DNA from: JBHIET01 sp046760785
GTDB lineage: Bacteria; Chloroflexota; Anaerolineae; B4-G1
Direction: 5' to 3'
Assembly (NCBI GenBank): GCA_046760785.1
Contig: JBHIET010000037.1
Coordinates: forward strand, 1-32,022
DNA length: 32,022 bases
Part shown: positions 1 to 8,316 of the stretch, in pieces
Position numbering within the stretch: the stretch's first letter is position 1
Layout of the letters: each line of letters opens with the position of its first letter
Translations under genes and position numbers: made by a program
Notes under the pieces: model-generated
What the model saw: the letters and a program-made list of their open reading frames with translations, nothing else
What the model was told of the DNA's origin: nothing
Database searches by the model: none

Positions 1-52
1 TCCCAACTCGTCGCCGGTATACCTCGCTCCCGCCGACCTGTCAAATCCACCA

Positions 53-70
53 CGCGCACGGTCGTGCGCG
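53..70. repeat. short GC hairpin near the left edge
   Basis: Seven-base arms CGCGCAC and GTGCGCG enclose a four-base loop. It could be the terminator of a gene outside the window, but no T tract follows on either strand. Bases 1-240 hold no gene I can support; the plus-strand frame running through them continues antisense to the DUF3786-like gene and has no protein-like features. Confidence 0.35.
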
Positions 71-240
71 GCTACCGACTGTATGATACCACAGAGCCAG
101 ACACCCCGCCGGACGAATGCACGCTGTTTGCCCACCGCTCTCCATACGCTCACCTGTGGTGTCGGCCTCGAACATCAACGCCGAATTTGATAGCAACGTA
201 CCACGAGCCTACAAACGCACTTCTTAACAACTGGGCATCC

Positions 241-885
241 CTACCGCGCCGCCTTCAGGATTCGCCCCACCAATTGGCTGCCGAGGATGGCCAGCCCGTC
301 GGTCGGCATGTAGTGGGCGGCGGTATCCTCGAAGAGCACCCGCGCCTGGGAGGGAAACTCTTCATCCCCTTCCCAATACACGAGCGCCAGATGCACCCGA
401 GGGAAGACGGTGAAAGCGTATCCGGCATCCCCTATGTCTAAAAGTTCACCTCCCAGCGCCTCGGCAGCGCGGCGAAAGTGTTCGGCATCTCCCTCCAGCT
501 CGCGTACCAGCCGGTCGCCGGAGTAGCCCTGGAACGCCTGGGCGTAGAACATGCCATTGGGAAGATCGCGGAAGCCGATCCAACGGCTCGAGGGGGTCGT
601 GCCGTCGGCCGTAGCCAGGTAGGTGAGGATCAGGCTTTGGAAGAAGGAGGGAACCTCCTCGCCGGTATCGGCCTCCCGGACGGTGAAGTCGCCGGCGGAG
701 ACGACGTACTCCTGCCAGAAGAAGTCGAGGCGGAAGTTGCCGTCCTCATCCTGCTCGCAGCCGCTGCGCAGCACCAGCTTGCCCGGCTTGATCTGGCGCA
801 ACGCCGCCCGCGCCTCCTCCACCACCGAGGCCAACCGGTCGAACCACTCCTGGAGTTGTGGCGTGGGCTTACCCTGCTGCAGCAT
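241..885 (-). CDS. DUF3786-like protein
   Basis: A soluble protein of about 214 aa with no signal peptide or membrane segment. The C-terminal half has an aromatic segment (VYWEGDEEFPSQARVLFED) followed by AAHYMPTDGLAILG, which resembles the end of DUF3786 proteins. That family occurs in anaerobic bacteria and archaea and has no settled function. The open frame begins at a TTG at 903, but the ATG at 885 is preferred because a purine-rich GGTGGGGGAGC lies just before it. With this start the gene overlaps the upstream 62-aa gene by 17 bases, which suggests coupled translation. The family assignment is from memory of the motif pattern. Confidence 0.7.
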   Translation of the reverse strand: MLQQGKPTPQLQEWFDRLASVVEEARAALRQIKPGKLVLRSGCEQDEDGNFRLDFFWQEYVVSAGDFTVREADTGEEVPSFFQSLILTYLATADGTTPSSRWIGFRDLPNGMFYAQAFQGYSGDRLVRELEGDAEHFRRAAEALGGELLDIGDAGYAFTVFPRVHLALVYWEGDEEFPSQARVLFEDTAAHYMPTDGLAILGSQLVGRILKAAR

Positions 886-1057
886 GCTCCCCCACCTTCC
901 CAATCAGCCTCAGGAACTCCTCCCACTCCTCGCGGAAGAAGTGCACAGTGACGGTGCCCAGTTCCAGGTGATAGGTCGTCTCGCCATCGGGCTCCTCGGC
1001 TCGCCACAAGCTGAAGTTGTCGGTTTCGGCGAGAATCTCGATGGTGGGTTCTTCCAT
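869..1057 (-). CDS. small acidic hypothetical protein (62 aa)
   Basis: A 62-residue acidic protein with no recognised domain. Its predicted strands (TIEILAETDNFSLWRAEE, then TTYHLELGTVTVHFF) are followed by a helix (REEWEEFLRLIGKV), so it is probably a small alpha/beta fold. A strong ribosome binding site (AGGAGGCG) sits about 7 bases before the ATG, which supports real expression. It overlaps the start of the DUF3786-like gene and lies 37 bases after the flavoprotein gene, so it is probably the first gene of a two-gene unit or the tail of the larger minus-strand operon. Function unknown. Confidence 0.65.
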   Translation of the reverse strand: MEEPTIEILAETDNFSLWRAEEPDGETTYHLELGTVTVHFFREEWEEFLRLIGKVGEHAAAG

Positions 1058-1094
1058 GTGTCGCCTCCTGTCAAATGTGATGCGTATTGCGTAA

Positions 1095-2279
1095 TCAGGT
1101 CAGCAGCCGCAGCAGCGTGGTTGGACGCAGCGCCAGACGGGGCGATTTGTGACCGATAATGATGTGAGCGATAAGCACTGCCAGGTCCCAGTCCCGTCGC
1201 AGCCGGCGGAAGACGCGGTTAAGCAAACGTGGGGTGCTCAGCATCAGCCGCACGATGCGTGCCGCCCGCTGATCGGCTCCGTAGCGGGCGTGCAGGGCCT
1301 GGCTGTAGGGAGCCAGCGCCCGCGCTGAGAAATCGCCTGCCTCCAGCGCAGCCAGCGCGTGAGCGGCAGCAAGTTCGCCGCTCTCCATCGCCGGGGCGAT
1401 GCCCTCCCCCGAAAGGGGATTCACCAGCCCGGCCGCATCGCCGACCACCAGCACCCGCTCGGCGTAGGTGTGCGTATCGCACAGTCGCGTGCGCAGTGGG
1501 TGGCCTCGCACCGGCCCGGCAGGCTCCGCCCGCGCCAGCCGTCCCTCCGTGGCCGCGGGATCGGACACAAAGCGGGCTAGCACCTCCCGCAACGGCACCC
1601 CACCCCGGCGCACTCGCCAGGTGAAGGTGCCCGCCCCCACGTTGACGTGTCCATCGCCCATGGGGAACAGCCAGGTGTAGCCAGGGACGATGCCTTGCTG
1701 GAAGTGGATCTCCATCCGTCCCGGGGGGCCGATGTCGCCTGCAAAGTACTGCCGTATGGCGACGATTCCAGGTGATCCTTGCGCCAGTCCCAGCCGGCGC
1801 GTTACGGCAGCGTGGCTGCCGTCGGCCAGGATGACCATTTCGGCAGCCACCTCCAGTCCATCAGCAATGATGCGGGTCTTGTAGCCATCGGCTTGCTCCA
1901 CGCTCCGCACCCGCGCCCCCTCCACCAGGCGTACCCCTGCCTCCATAGCCGCCTGGGCCAACCGGGCGTCGAGCAGTCGTCGGGGGATCGTCCGACCGTA
2001 GCAATAACCATCACCCGCTTTCAGGTGAACGTCGAGCACCTGGCCATCAGGCGATGTCATTCGCCCCACCTCCGGTGCGGGGAACCGGGAGGCCCACTCA
2101 CCCAGGCCCATGCGGGCCAGGACAGCCAGGCCCCTGGCGGTTATCCCGTCGCCGCAGGGCTTATCGCGGGGGAATGTGGCACGCTCCAGGAGCACGACTC
2201 GGACGCCAGCGGCGGCCAGTCGCTGTGCAGCCACCGAGCCAGCCGGGCCAGCGCCTACGATAGCGACGTCCGTTTGCAC
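1095..2279 (-). CDS. FAD-dependent geranylgeranyl reductase family protein
   Basis: A 394-aa flavoprotein of the GGR family (PHBH fold), which saturates isoprenoid chains of quinones, lipids or chlorophyll-type tails. The N-terminus has the dinucleotide-binding GAGPAG at residues 9-14. The family signature FPRDKPCGDG lies near 37-46. The FAD phosphate motif GDAAGLVNPLSGEGI follows near 280. Translation starts at a GTG with AGGGG about 8 bases upstream. It lies 30 bases downstream of the AI-2E-family permease gene, probably in one operon. The natural substrate cannot be told from sequence; menaquinone or a membrane isoprenoid is plausible. It could instead act as a halogenase-like or other PHBH-fold oxidoreductase, but PCGDG favours GGR. 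Confidence 0.88.
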   Translation of the reverse strand: MQTDVAIVGAGPAGSVAAQRLAAAGVRVVLLERATFPRDKPCGDGITARGLAVLARMGLGEWASRFPAPEVGRMTSPDGQVLDVHLKAGDGYCYGRTIPRRLLDARLAQAAMEAGVRLVEGARVRSVEQADGYKTRIIADGLEVAAEMVILADGSHAAVTRRLGLAQGSPGIVAIRQYFAGDIGPPGRMEIHFQQGIVPGYTWLFPMGDGHVNVGAGTFTWRVRRGGVPLREVLARFVSDPAATEGRLARAEPAGPVRGHPLRTRLCDTHTYAERVLVVGDAAGLVNPLSGEGIAPAMESGELAAAHALAALEAGDFSARALAPYSQALHARYGADQRAARIVRLMLSTPRLLNRVFRRLRRDWDLAVLIAHIIIGHKSPRLALRPTTLLRLLT

Positions 2280-2309
2280 GATACCGCCCCTCAGGCTTCG
2301 ACGGAGGGT

Positions 2310-3533
2310 CTATCCCTCGCCCGCGCCGGTCGAATCCGAACTCTCGACATCCCGTTCCTCTCTCCATTCCACCCTTTCCTGCAGCCGGCACCAGGCCGCT
2401 CCGCACGCTCGCCTGACCAATCCTGGTTTGGGCGGCTCCGCTTCCTCCTGCTCGGCGAAGGGGTCGCGGTCATAGAGACGACAGAAGACATAGCGGCCCA
2501 CGACGCGCAAGGTCGCAAGAACCGGGGCGGCGAGCAGCATGCCCAGGATACCGGCCAGGCTGCCGCCGACGATGATGCCGATCAATACCACCAGCGGATG
2601 CAGATTGAGGCTGCGGCCCAGGATACGGGGCACGAGCAGATTTCCCTCGACCTGTTGAATCACGAGGTACAGTCCGGCGACCAGCATCGCGAACCAGAAG
2701 TTGCTCAGCGGTAGAAAATTGGAGCCCTGGAACAAGGCCACCAGCACCGCGGGTATCAGCGCGATGATTGGGCCGACGCTAGGCACAAACTCCATCACCC
2801 CTGCGATCAGCCCCATCACCACCGCGTAGGGCAGCCCGACGAGCGTGCAGACCACGGTCGTGACGACGATCATCGCCAGGCCCAGCAGCAACTGGCCGCG
2901 CAGGAATGCGTTCCACACGTCTGTGATCTGCTGGCGCAGGCGCGCGAAGTCATCGCGATAGCCGGGGGGAGCCAGGTTGTCTATCTGCCCGATGAGGCGG
3001 TCGGCATCCTTGACCAGGTAGAAGGCGACCATAATAATGATAATCAGCCAGAAAGCTCCTGAGGCGATGCCGAACGCGATGTCGATGGTTCCCTGCGCGA
3101 CCGAGGACACGAAGGAGCGCAGCATCGAGCTTAACTCCTCGTACATAGCGCTCAGGTCCAGGGCATACTCCCCGATCTCCACCGGCCGCTCAAGGAAGGC
3201 GCCGATTCCGGTGATGATATCGGTGAGATCAGCCTGCACGGAGCGCACCGCCCGCTGGATGGCCGGGACGACGGTCACCGGCGCGGCCACCACCCCCAGC
3301 ATGCCCACGATCAGGATCACGAAGATAAGCCCCGTGGCCAATCCACGCGAAAGGCGGAGACGATCGGTGAGCAAGTCGGCGATGGGATCGAGGATGAAGG
3401 CCAGCAGAAGCGCGATCACCAGCGGCGGGATGACGTCGCGAAAGCGATGGATCACCAACGCCAGCAGCACCAGGATGACGATGACAATTGTGCGCTTGGT
3501 GGACGTGCTCCAACGGCGCACCGGCTCGTTCAT
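2310..3533 (-). CDS. AI-2E family (PerM/DUF20) membrane transporter
   Basis: A polytopic membrane protein of 407 aa in the AI-2E exporter/PerM family, whose members are linked to export of small molecules or to Na+/H+ exchange. The usual layout is visible: two N-terminal hydrophobic segments after a basic start, a long soluble stretch, and C-terminal segments with PYAVVMGLIAGVMEFVPSVG and LVPRILGRSLNLHPLVVL, both typical of the family. The open frame reaches 3629, but the ATG at 3533 has GGAGGG about 7 bases upstream and avoids overlap with sppA, so it is chosen. The C-terminal tail is charged and cytoplasmic. The transported substrate is unknown. Confidence 0.9.
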   Translation of the reverse strand: MNEPVRRWSTSTKRTIVIVILVLLALVIHRFRDVIPPLVIALLLAFILDPIADLLTDRLRLSRGLATGLIFVILIVGMLGVVAAPVTVVPAIQRAVRSVQADLTDIITGIGAFLERPVEIGEYALDLSAMYEELSSMLRSFVSSVAQGTIDIAFGIASGAFWLIIIIMVAFYLVKDADRLIGQIDNLAPPGYRDDFARLRQQITDVWNAFLRGQLLLGLAMIVVTTVVCTLVGLPYAVVMGLIAGVMEFVPSVGPIIALIPAVLVALFQGSNFLPLSNFWFAMLVAGLYLVIQQVEGNLLVPRILGRSLNLHPLVVLIGIIVGGSLAGILGMLLAAPVLATLRVVGRYVFCRLYDRDPFAEQEEAEPPKPGLVRRACGAAWCRLQERVEWREERDVESSDSTGAGEG

Positions 3534-3555
3534 CGTAGAACCCTCCAGTGCGTAC

Positions 3556-5379
3556 TCATCCCCGCACCTGCACCGCCCACGGGGCCAATGCCCACACCCG
3601 CTCGCGGGCCAGAACCCGCAGGGCATCAAGAAACGTTGCCCAGGCCGGTTCGGCAGTGCCCTGAGGCGCGTCCTGAGCCTGTCGAAGGATGGTGGGGAAG
3701 GGCGAGGGAAGCAACTCGCGCCGGGGCAGGCGCACCTGCACCACTGTGTACTCCCGCTCTGGCTTGAGACCAGCTAATTCCTTGGCCATCGCCAACGCCG
3801 TCTCGAAGTCACCCAATTCGTCCACCAGCCCGATCTCTTGTGCTTGAGCACCGGTCCACACCCGCCCGCGCGCGATCTCCTCCACCCGTTCCTCCGTCAT
3901 CCCGCGCCCTTCGGCCACGCGTGCTTTGAAGCGGGCATACCCCTCGCCCATGTCGCGGCGCACCCGAGCCCGCTCCTCCTCGCTGAAAGGGGCCATCTCG
4001 GAGTAGAGGCCGGCCATCGCGCCCCGTTGCACCGATTCGCGGCCAACGCCCAGTTTCTCATACAGGCCCGCCAGGATGAACTTGCCGCCCCAGATGCCGA
4101 TGGAGCCGGTCAACGTGGTTGGGCGGGCGACGATACGGTTGGCTGGAGCCGAGACGTAGTAGCCGCCTGAGGTAGCCTGCCCTCCCATTAGCACAACCAC
4201 CGGTTTGCGCTCCCGCAGCCGGCGCACCTCGCGGCAGACTAAATCAGAGGCCAATTCCGAGCCACCAGGCGTTTCGACGTGTAAAATGACCGCCACGATG
4301 TGCTCGTCGGCCTCGGCGCAGCGCAGCGCCTGCACGATCGTCTCCGCCCCGGCCTGCGCCTCGCTGAAGGGGAGCGGCACTGGCACGGGCACCGGGACGC
4401 GGCGGCTGCGGCCCGGCACGATAACCCCTTCCAGCGACACCACGCCGATACGTTGACGCGAGGTCCACTTGACCGGTGCCCATAACCGGTGGGCTGCATC
4501 CCGCCAGGTGAGCAGGGGAAAGGCCCCCTCCCCGGCCCTCCCCCGTGGCACAGGGGAGGGAGTAGCCCCCTCCTCCCCCCCACCAGCGAAGCGCAGCGGG
4601 GTGGATTCAGGAGGGGACTGAAAGACGTGCGCCGCCAACTCGTCCTCATAGAGCACCGCATCGGCCAACCCTGTCTCGACCGCTGCGTTCGCCGCTAGCG
4701 GCATCCCATCAATCAGCTCACGCATCCGGGCCGGGGCAAGCCCGCGTCCCTCGGCGATGGCGGCGACGATCTCGTTGAAGAGGGAATCGAGGATGGCATC
4801 CAACATCTCCCGGTGCGGCTCACTCATCGTCGAGCGGCGGAAGGTGTCGGGCGAGACCTTGTACTTGGCGATGGCCTCCAGATCGGCCTCCACCCCCACC
4901 AGCGCCAGCGTGTCCTTGAGGAACACCGGTTCGGCCCGCAAACCCAGCGCGAAAAGGCGGCCGGATGGGGGGAGAATGATCTCATCGCAAGCCGAGGCCA
5001 GGTAGTAATCCCAGGTGTCGGCAGCGGGGAGCCAGGCGATCAGCCGTTTGCCCTTAGCACGCAGGCCAAGCAGCATACGGCGCAGGCTGTAGAGCATGGA
5101 TGGCCCGGCCCGGAGCGTGTCGAAGCGCAGTACCACACCCTGAACGCGCCGGTCGTTGCCAAGCATCTCCATCGTCGTCCGCATATCCTCCAGGCTGACC
5201 TCTGGTGGGAATAGTGGCAACCGGCTGAAGGGAAAGGGAAGCGGATCGCGCCGGACCGTTCGTTCCGGGTAGGAGCCACGGATAGGCAGCACGACGCAAG
5301 CGAGCCCTTTGCGGCGCAAGGAACGCAAGAGGTTGCGGGCTGCCAGTGCTGTGTTGCGCAGAAGATCGCCTGGTATCAT
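3556..5379 (-). CDS. sppA: signal peptide peptidase SppA (67-kDa type)
   Basis: A membrane-associated serine protease (S49) with a Ser-Lys dyad that degrades cleaved signal peptides. At 607 aa it is the long, two-domain form. The N-terminal S49 copy carries the lysine (AKYK, residues 171-174). The C-terminal copy carries the nucleophile serine (QATSGGYY, Ser404), followed by TGSIGIWGGK. Residues about 254-292, between the domains, are Gly/Pro-rich and encoded by a palindromic G/C repeat. A second repeat (TCCTGAG...TCGAAGGA, 3671-3689) encodes part of the C-terminal tail. Both are in frame. The start ATG has AGAGGA upstream, which overlaps the tsaD stop, so the two genes are probably translationally coupled. 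Confidence 0.93.
   Translation of the reverse strand: MIPGDLLRNTALAARNLLRSLRRKGLACVVLPIRGSYPERTVRRDPLPFPFSRLPLFPPEVSLEDMRTTMEMLGNDRRVQGVVLRFDTLRAGPSMLYSLRRMLLGLRAKGKRLIAWLPAADTWDYYLASACDEIILPPSGRLFALGLRAEPVFLKDTLALVGVEADLEAIAKYKVSPDTFRRSTMSEPHREMLDAILDSLFNEIVAAIAEGRGLAPARMRELIDGMPLAANAAVETGLADAVLYEDELAAHVFQSPPESTPLRFAGGGEEGATPSPVPRGRAGEGAFPLLTWRDAAHRLWAPVKWTSRQRIGVVSLEGVIVPGRSRRVPVPVPVPLPFSEAQAGAETIVQALRCAEADEHIVAVILHVETPGGSELASDLVCREVRRLRERKPVVVLMGGQATSGGYYVSAPANRIVARPTTLTGSIGIWGGKFILAGLYEKLGVGRESVQRGAMAGLYSEMAPFSEEERARVRRDMGEGYARFKARVAEGRGMTEERVEEIARGRVWTGAQAQEIGLVDELGDFETALAMAKELAGLKPEREYTVVQVRLPRRELLPSPFPTILRQAQDAPQGTAEPAWATFLDALRVLARERVWALAPWAVQVRG
3671..3689. repeat. dispersed TCCTGAG/TCGAAGGA repeat inside sppA
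   Basis: The sequence TCCTGAGCCTGTCGAAGGA lies in the 3' end of sppA and encodes residues of a tail with no S49 counterpart. The same half-sites recur as a large palindrome at 20025-20106 and in variant form at 14688-14706. I know this motif as a common dispersed repeat in several high-GC bacterial genomes. Confidence 0.7.
4514..4616. repeat. GC-rich palindromic repeat inserted in frame in sppA
   Basis: This stretch has nested G- and C-tracts, including the hairpin CCCTCCCC/GGGGAGGG around 4536-4560. It encodes a Gly/Pro/Glu-rich linker between the two S49 domains. Length and frame are kept. It resembles mobile repeat-derived inserts seen in other bacterial proteins (known class; this copy is inferred). 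Confidence 0.65.
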
Positions 5380-5389
5380 CAGGTCCTCT

Positions 5390-6448
5390 CTACGTCAGGC
5401 GTAGTCCCGGCACGACGTCCAAGTCCCAACTGGCCCGTTCGCCAGCGATGAAGCGCTGATGCGCGCAGGCGCCTACCATAGCAGCGTTGTCGGTGCAGAG
5501 GATCGGCGGTGGATAGTAGACTGGCACGCCGACCCGCTCGGCAGTCGTGGCCTGCAGCTCCTGGTTGGCCGAGACCCCTCCGCAAAGCAACACCGCCGTC
5601 ACGCCGAATTCCTCGGCCGCCCGCGCCGCCTTGGCTGAGAGTACATCCACGACTGCGGCCTGGAAACTGGCCGCCAGGTCGGCCAGCAGGCGGCCCTGGG
5701 GTGGATTGGTATACTTCTGAACCTTGCGTAACACGGCAGTTTTGAGCCCGCTGAAACTGAAGTCGTAACTATCTTCCAGCCAGGCGCGGGGGAAGCGGAA
5801 GGCCGCCGAGTCGCCTTCCTGAGCCACTTCCTGGATCGCAGGCCCGCCGGGGTAAGGGAGCCCTAGCAGCCGTCCCACCTTGTCGAATGCCTCGCCCGCC
5901 GCGTCGTCGAGCGTGCCACCCAGATACTCGTACTGGCCGTGGTCGCGCATCAATACCAGTTCGGTGTGGCCGCCGGAGACGATGAGCGCCAGCAGTGGAA
6001 ACTCCAGTGTCCCCCCCTCTTTCCCCCCCGCTTGCGGGGGGGAGGCAAGGGGGGTAGTTGCCGCACCCTCGCTTTCCACTTCCAACCAGTGGGCATAGAT
6101 GTGCGCCTCCAGATGGTTGACCTCTACCAGCGGCAGATTGCGCCCCAGTGCGAGCCCCTTGGCCGCATTGACCCCCACCAGGAGCGAACCCGCCAGCCCC
6201 GGACCGCAGGTCACGGCCACCGCATCCAGGTCGTCGAAGCCGAGGTGAGCCTCCCGCATCGCCTGTTCGATCACGGGCACGATGGCCTCGACGTGGGCGC
6301 GGGAGGCGATCTCAGGAAAGACGCCGCCATATTGAGCGTGCAGTTCCACCTGCGAGGCGACGATATTGGAAAGAATGTGCCGCCCATCCGCGACGACGGC
6401 GGCCGCGGTCTCGTCGCAGGAGGTTTCGATGGCGAGGATACGGATCAT
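5390..6448 (-). CDS. tsaD: tRNA N6-adenosine threonylcarbamoyltransferase TsaD
   Basis: An essential ASKHA-fold protein that transfers threonylcarbamoyl from TC-AMP to A37 of ANN-decoding tRNAs, working with TsaB and TsaE. It starts with ILAIETSCDETAAAVV. It has the metal-binding HLEAH (residues 112-116), SGGHTEL and PYPGGPAI, and ends with the ATP-site CDNAAMVG. The frame extends upstream to 6490, but the ATG at 6448 matches the family start. Residues about 125-149 form a Pro/Gly-rich insert right after the metal motif, where ordinary TsaD sequences run straight into the SGGHT strand. The insert is encoded by a palindromic G/C repeat. tsaD leads the tsaD-sppA-permease-GGR run. Confidence 0.96.
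   Translation of the reverse strand: MIRILAIETSCDETAAAVVADGRHILSNIVASQVELHAQYGGVFPEIASRAHVEAIVPVIEQAMREAHLGFDDLDAVAVTCGPGLAGSLLVGVNAAKGLALGRNLPLVEVNHLEAHIYAHWLEVESEGAATTPLASPPQAGGKEGGTLEFPLLALIVSGGHTELVLMRDHGQYEYLGGTLDDAAGEAFDKVGRLLGLPYPGGPAIQEVAQEGDSAAFRFPRAWLEDSYDFSFSGLKTAVLRKVQKYTNPPQGRLLADLAASFQAAVVDVLSAKAARAAEEFGVTAVLLCGGVSANQELQATTAERVGVPVYYPPPILCTDNAAMVGACAHQRFIAGERASWDLDVVPGLRLT
6009..6056. repeat. G/C-tract palindromic repeat inserted in frame in tsaD
   Basis: The core CCCCCCGCTTGCGGGGGG is a near-perfect hairpin flanked by further C- and G-tracts. It encodes the ASPPQAGGKEGG segment of TsaD, which is not part of the conserved fold. It is similar in style to the insert in sppA at 4514-4616. 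Confidence 0.7.
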
Positions 6449-6522
6449 AGCCACTGTTTCGCCCCCTGTAAACAAACAGGAGCAGGCCACCCAACGACCT
6501 GCCCCCCGGATGGTGGCATCTT

Positions 6523-6819
6523 CTATGCGGGTACAGAGCTGAGTGTAGGTCGAGGGGTAACGCGAGGCCGGAGCAATCTCGACCGCAGCGGTGCCAGTCC
6601 CTCAATTTCGATGAATACAACCTGACTTTCCTCCCCCCGCTCCCGGTGAACCTGTGCCCCTTTCAGATTGATCGCGTATAATTCGGGGGCATCCCTGGGC
6701 AGCAGCACCACGTGTGCCTGAGGTGGAAGAGAGGCAGCAAATTCAGGGTGCTCCAGCAAGTAACGACTGAATTCGATGCTTAGTGTGAGGTTGCGTTCGA
6801 ATATTTCCTCCTCCGTCAT
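6523..6819 (-). CDS. DUF5647-like small protein
   Basis: A 98-aa soluble protein. The pattern ERNLTLSIEFSRYLLEHPEF at residues 8-27, then PPQAHVVLLPRDAPELYAIN, matches what I recall of DUF5647, a family common in Chloroflexota and Cyanobacteria with no known function. Its ATG overlaps the stop of the upstream 77-aa gene by one base (TAATG), so translation is coupled. The C-terminus after about residue 75 is Arg/Pro-rich and may be poorly conserved. The two-small-gene arrangement with its own promoter resembles toxin-antitoxin modules, but no toxin motif is visible. Confidence 0.7.
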   Translation of the reverse strand: MTEEEIFERNLTLSIEFSRYLLEHPEFAASLPPQAHVVLLPRDAPELYAINLKGAQVHRERGEESQVVFIEIEGLAPLRSRLLRPRVTPRPTLSSVPA

Positions 6820-7052
6820 TATCTCATCTCCCTCTCGTACTGTGCCCGGTATAGCTGCCAGTTACGTTTGATGTCTCGCTCCCCGTAGGTCAACACTTCA
6901 GCCGGAGTATAGCCAAAGAAGCTCTCTTTGGTCTCCGAACCATCTGGATGCATCAAATCTTTGTGTGGTCGCCCGTGGGCGGTATCGTAACGGACGATTG
7001 CATGCCAGTGGTCCTCAATAAGGGCTTCATATTGGATCCGAAATTCCCGCAC
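6819..7052 (-). CDS. small hypothetical protein paired with DUF5647
   Basis: A 77-aa protein rich in aromatic and charged residues, with a His/Asp cluster (HWHAIVRYDTAHGRPHKDL) and a basic C-terminal helix (RNWQLYRAQYEREMR). I do not recognise the family with certainty. It starts at a GTG about 9 bases after a good -10 element, so the mRNA would be leaderless or nearly so. It overlaps the following DUF5647-like gene by one base. The His-rich core could bind metal or RNA, but that is a guess. Confidence 0.6.
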   Translation of the reverse strand: MREFRIQYEALIEDHWHAIVRYDTAHGRPHKDLMHPDGSETKESFFGYTPAEVLTYGERDIKRNWQLYRAQYEREMR

Positions 7053-7060
7053 TCTCTAAT

Positions 7061-7089
7061 ATTCTACCACAGCCCGGTGGGTAGGTCAA
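7061..7089 (-). promoter_or_regulatory. sigma-70-type promoter of the 77-aa/DUF5647 pair
   Basis: Read on the minus strand: TTGACC at 7089-7084, a 17-base spacer, and TAGAAT at 7066-7061. Initiation would fall near 7054-7055, two or three bases before the GTG start codon at 7052, which predicts an almost leaderless transcript. Confidence 0.65.
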
Positions 7090-7092
7090 CGG

Positions 7093-8316
7093 CTACATTT
7101 CCACCACCAACTCCTTCGGGAAGTCGGTCAGGTTGTGGACTACGCCTTCGGCGTCAATCCACAGGTCGTCCTCGATGCGGATGCCGAAGCCCCGGCCGGG
7201 GTAATATAGCCCCGGTTCGCAGGTGAAGACGTGACCGGGCTTGAGCACGTCGGTGTTGGAGGGCACGTCGCCGAAGCGCGGTTCCTCGTGGACGGCCAGC
7301 CCCAGCCCGTGGCCCAGGCTGTGCACGTAGCCGACCTCGGTCCTGGAATCGCTGGCGATGGTGGGGTGACCGCGACTCTCGAAGAATTCGCAGGTCATCT
7401 GCTGGTAGCGCCGCGCTTCGATCCCCACCTCGTAGGCCCCGATGAGTTTCTCCGCACACTCGTACACGTCCTGGTAGGCTTTCTCGACCTCGGGGGGCGC
7501 GTAGCCCAGGCAGAAGGTGCGGGTCACGTCGGCGAAGTAGCCGCCACCTGCCTCGCAAGGGAAGATGTCGAAGACGATGGTCTTGCCCAACGCGACTACA
7601 TCCTCCGGGTTCCCCTTGTTATGGGGAATGCCCGCGTCACGGCCGATGGCGAACATGAAGCCCTCGGGGTCCTCCAAGCGCTGTTCAGCGATAAGGCGGT
7701 TGATCTCCTCGCGCACCCGCCCGATGGTCAGCGGAGTGGAGTCGCCCTGTACCAGCACCTCCTCTTTTACCCGGTGCGATTTGAGGAACTCGACCGTCCA
7801 GCCGATGATGTCGCAGGTGCGCCGGCCGATTTCGCGGATGCGCTCGGCCTCGGCGAGGTCCTTGGTGGCACGGGCGGCGTCAATCAGCGTCACGTCGAAG
7901 TCGCCGTAGACCTCGATGTTCTCCAGTTGCGTGTTCAGCGCGTTAAGCAGCACCCAGGCGCGGCCATGATCAGCCAGTCCGTAGAAGCCCACCCGGCCGC
8001 TCACACCCAGGTCGGCAAACACCCGGCGGTACAATTCGACGGCTGCGGCCAGTTGGTCGCCCATCTCACGGAGGATACTTATGAAGTCATACTTGCCCAG
8101 GTTCACGATGGTGAGGCCGCTGGCGATGGCCTCCTCCCGCTCCATCGGCCAGCACAGCAGCACAGGTTTCTCGCCCCGCTTCTTGAGCACCCACCCCTGT
8201 GTGAGTCCCACGCCGTTGGTCATGTAGTACATCGCCGGGTTGCCATGCACGGCTCCCGACACGAGGGCCGCATCCAGCCCACGCTCCTTCATCAGGTGGT
8301 CAAGGTCTTGTTTCAC
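7093..8316 (-). CDS. M24 family metallopeptidase (Xaa-Pro peptidase-like)
   Basis: A cytosolic pita-bread-fold peptidase of 407 aa, probably an aminopeptidase or prolidase acting on peptides with proline at position 2. The N-terminal creatinase-like domain covers residues 1 to about 150, and the catalytic domain follows. All five metal ligands can be placed: Asp250 (IVFDIFP), Asp263 (YFADVTRTF), His336 (SLGHGLG), Glu367 (TCEPGLYYPG) and Glu382 (IRIEDD). It starts at a GTG with only a weak Shine-Dalgarno sequence (AGGGTTACCT). The gene stands alone between the aminotransferase and the small-gene pair. Substrate specificity cannot be read from sequence. Confidence 0.92.
   Translation of the reverse strand: MKQDLDHLMKERGLDAALVSGAVHGNPAMYYMTNGVGLTQGWVLKKRGEKPVLLCWPMEREEAIASGLTIVNLGKYDFISILREMGDQLAAAVELYRRVFADLGVSGRVGFYGLADHGRAWVLLNALNTQLENIEVYGDFDVTLIDAARATKDLAEAERIREIGRRTCDIIGWTVEFLKSHRVKEEVLVQGDSTPLTIGRVREEINRLIAEQRLEDPEGFMFAIGRDAGIPHNKGNPEDVVALGKTIVFDIFPCEAGGGYFADVTRTFCLGYAPPEVEKAYQDVYECAEKLIGAYEVGIEARRYQQMTCEFFESRGHPTIASDSRTEVGYVHSLGHGLGLAVHEEPRFGDVPSNTDVLKPGHVFTCEPGLYYPGRGFGIRIEDDLWIDAEGVVHNLTDFPKELVVEM

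Noticed and set aside
64..441. 125-codon plus-strand frame at the left edge
   Set aside because: The second half is antisense to the DUF3786-like gene and the first half shows no protein features.
1779..2714. Plus-strand 311-codon frame across the flavoprotein and permease genes
   Set aside because: It spans two convincing minus-strand genes and their spacer and shows no domain.
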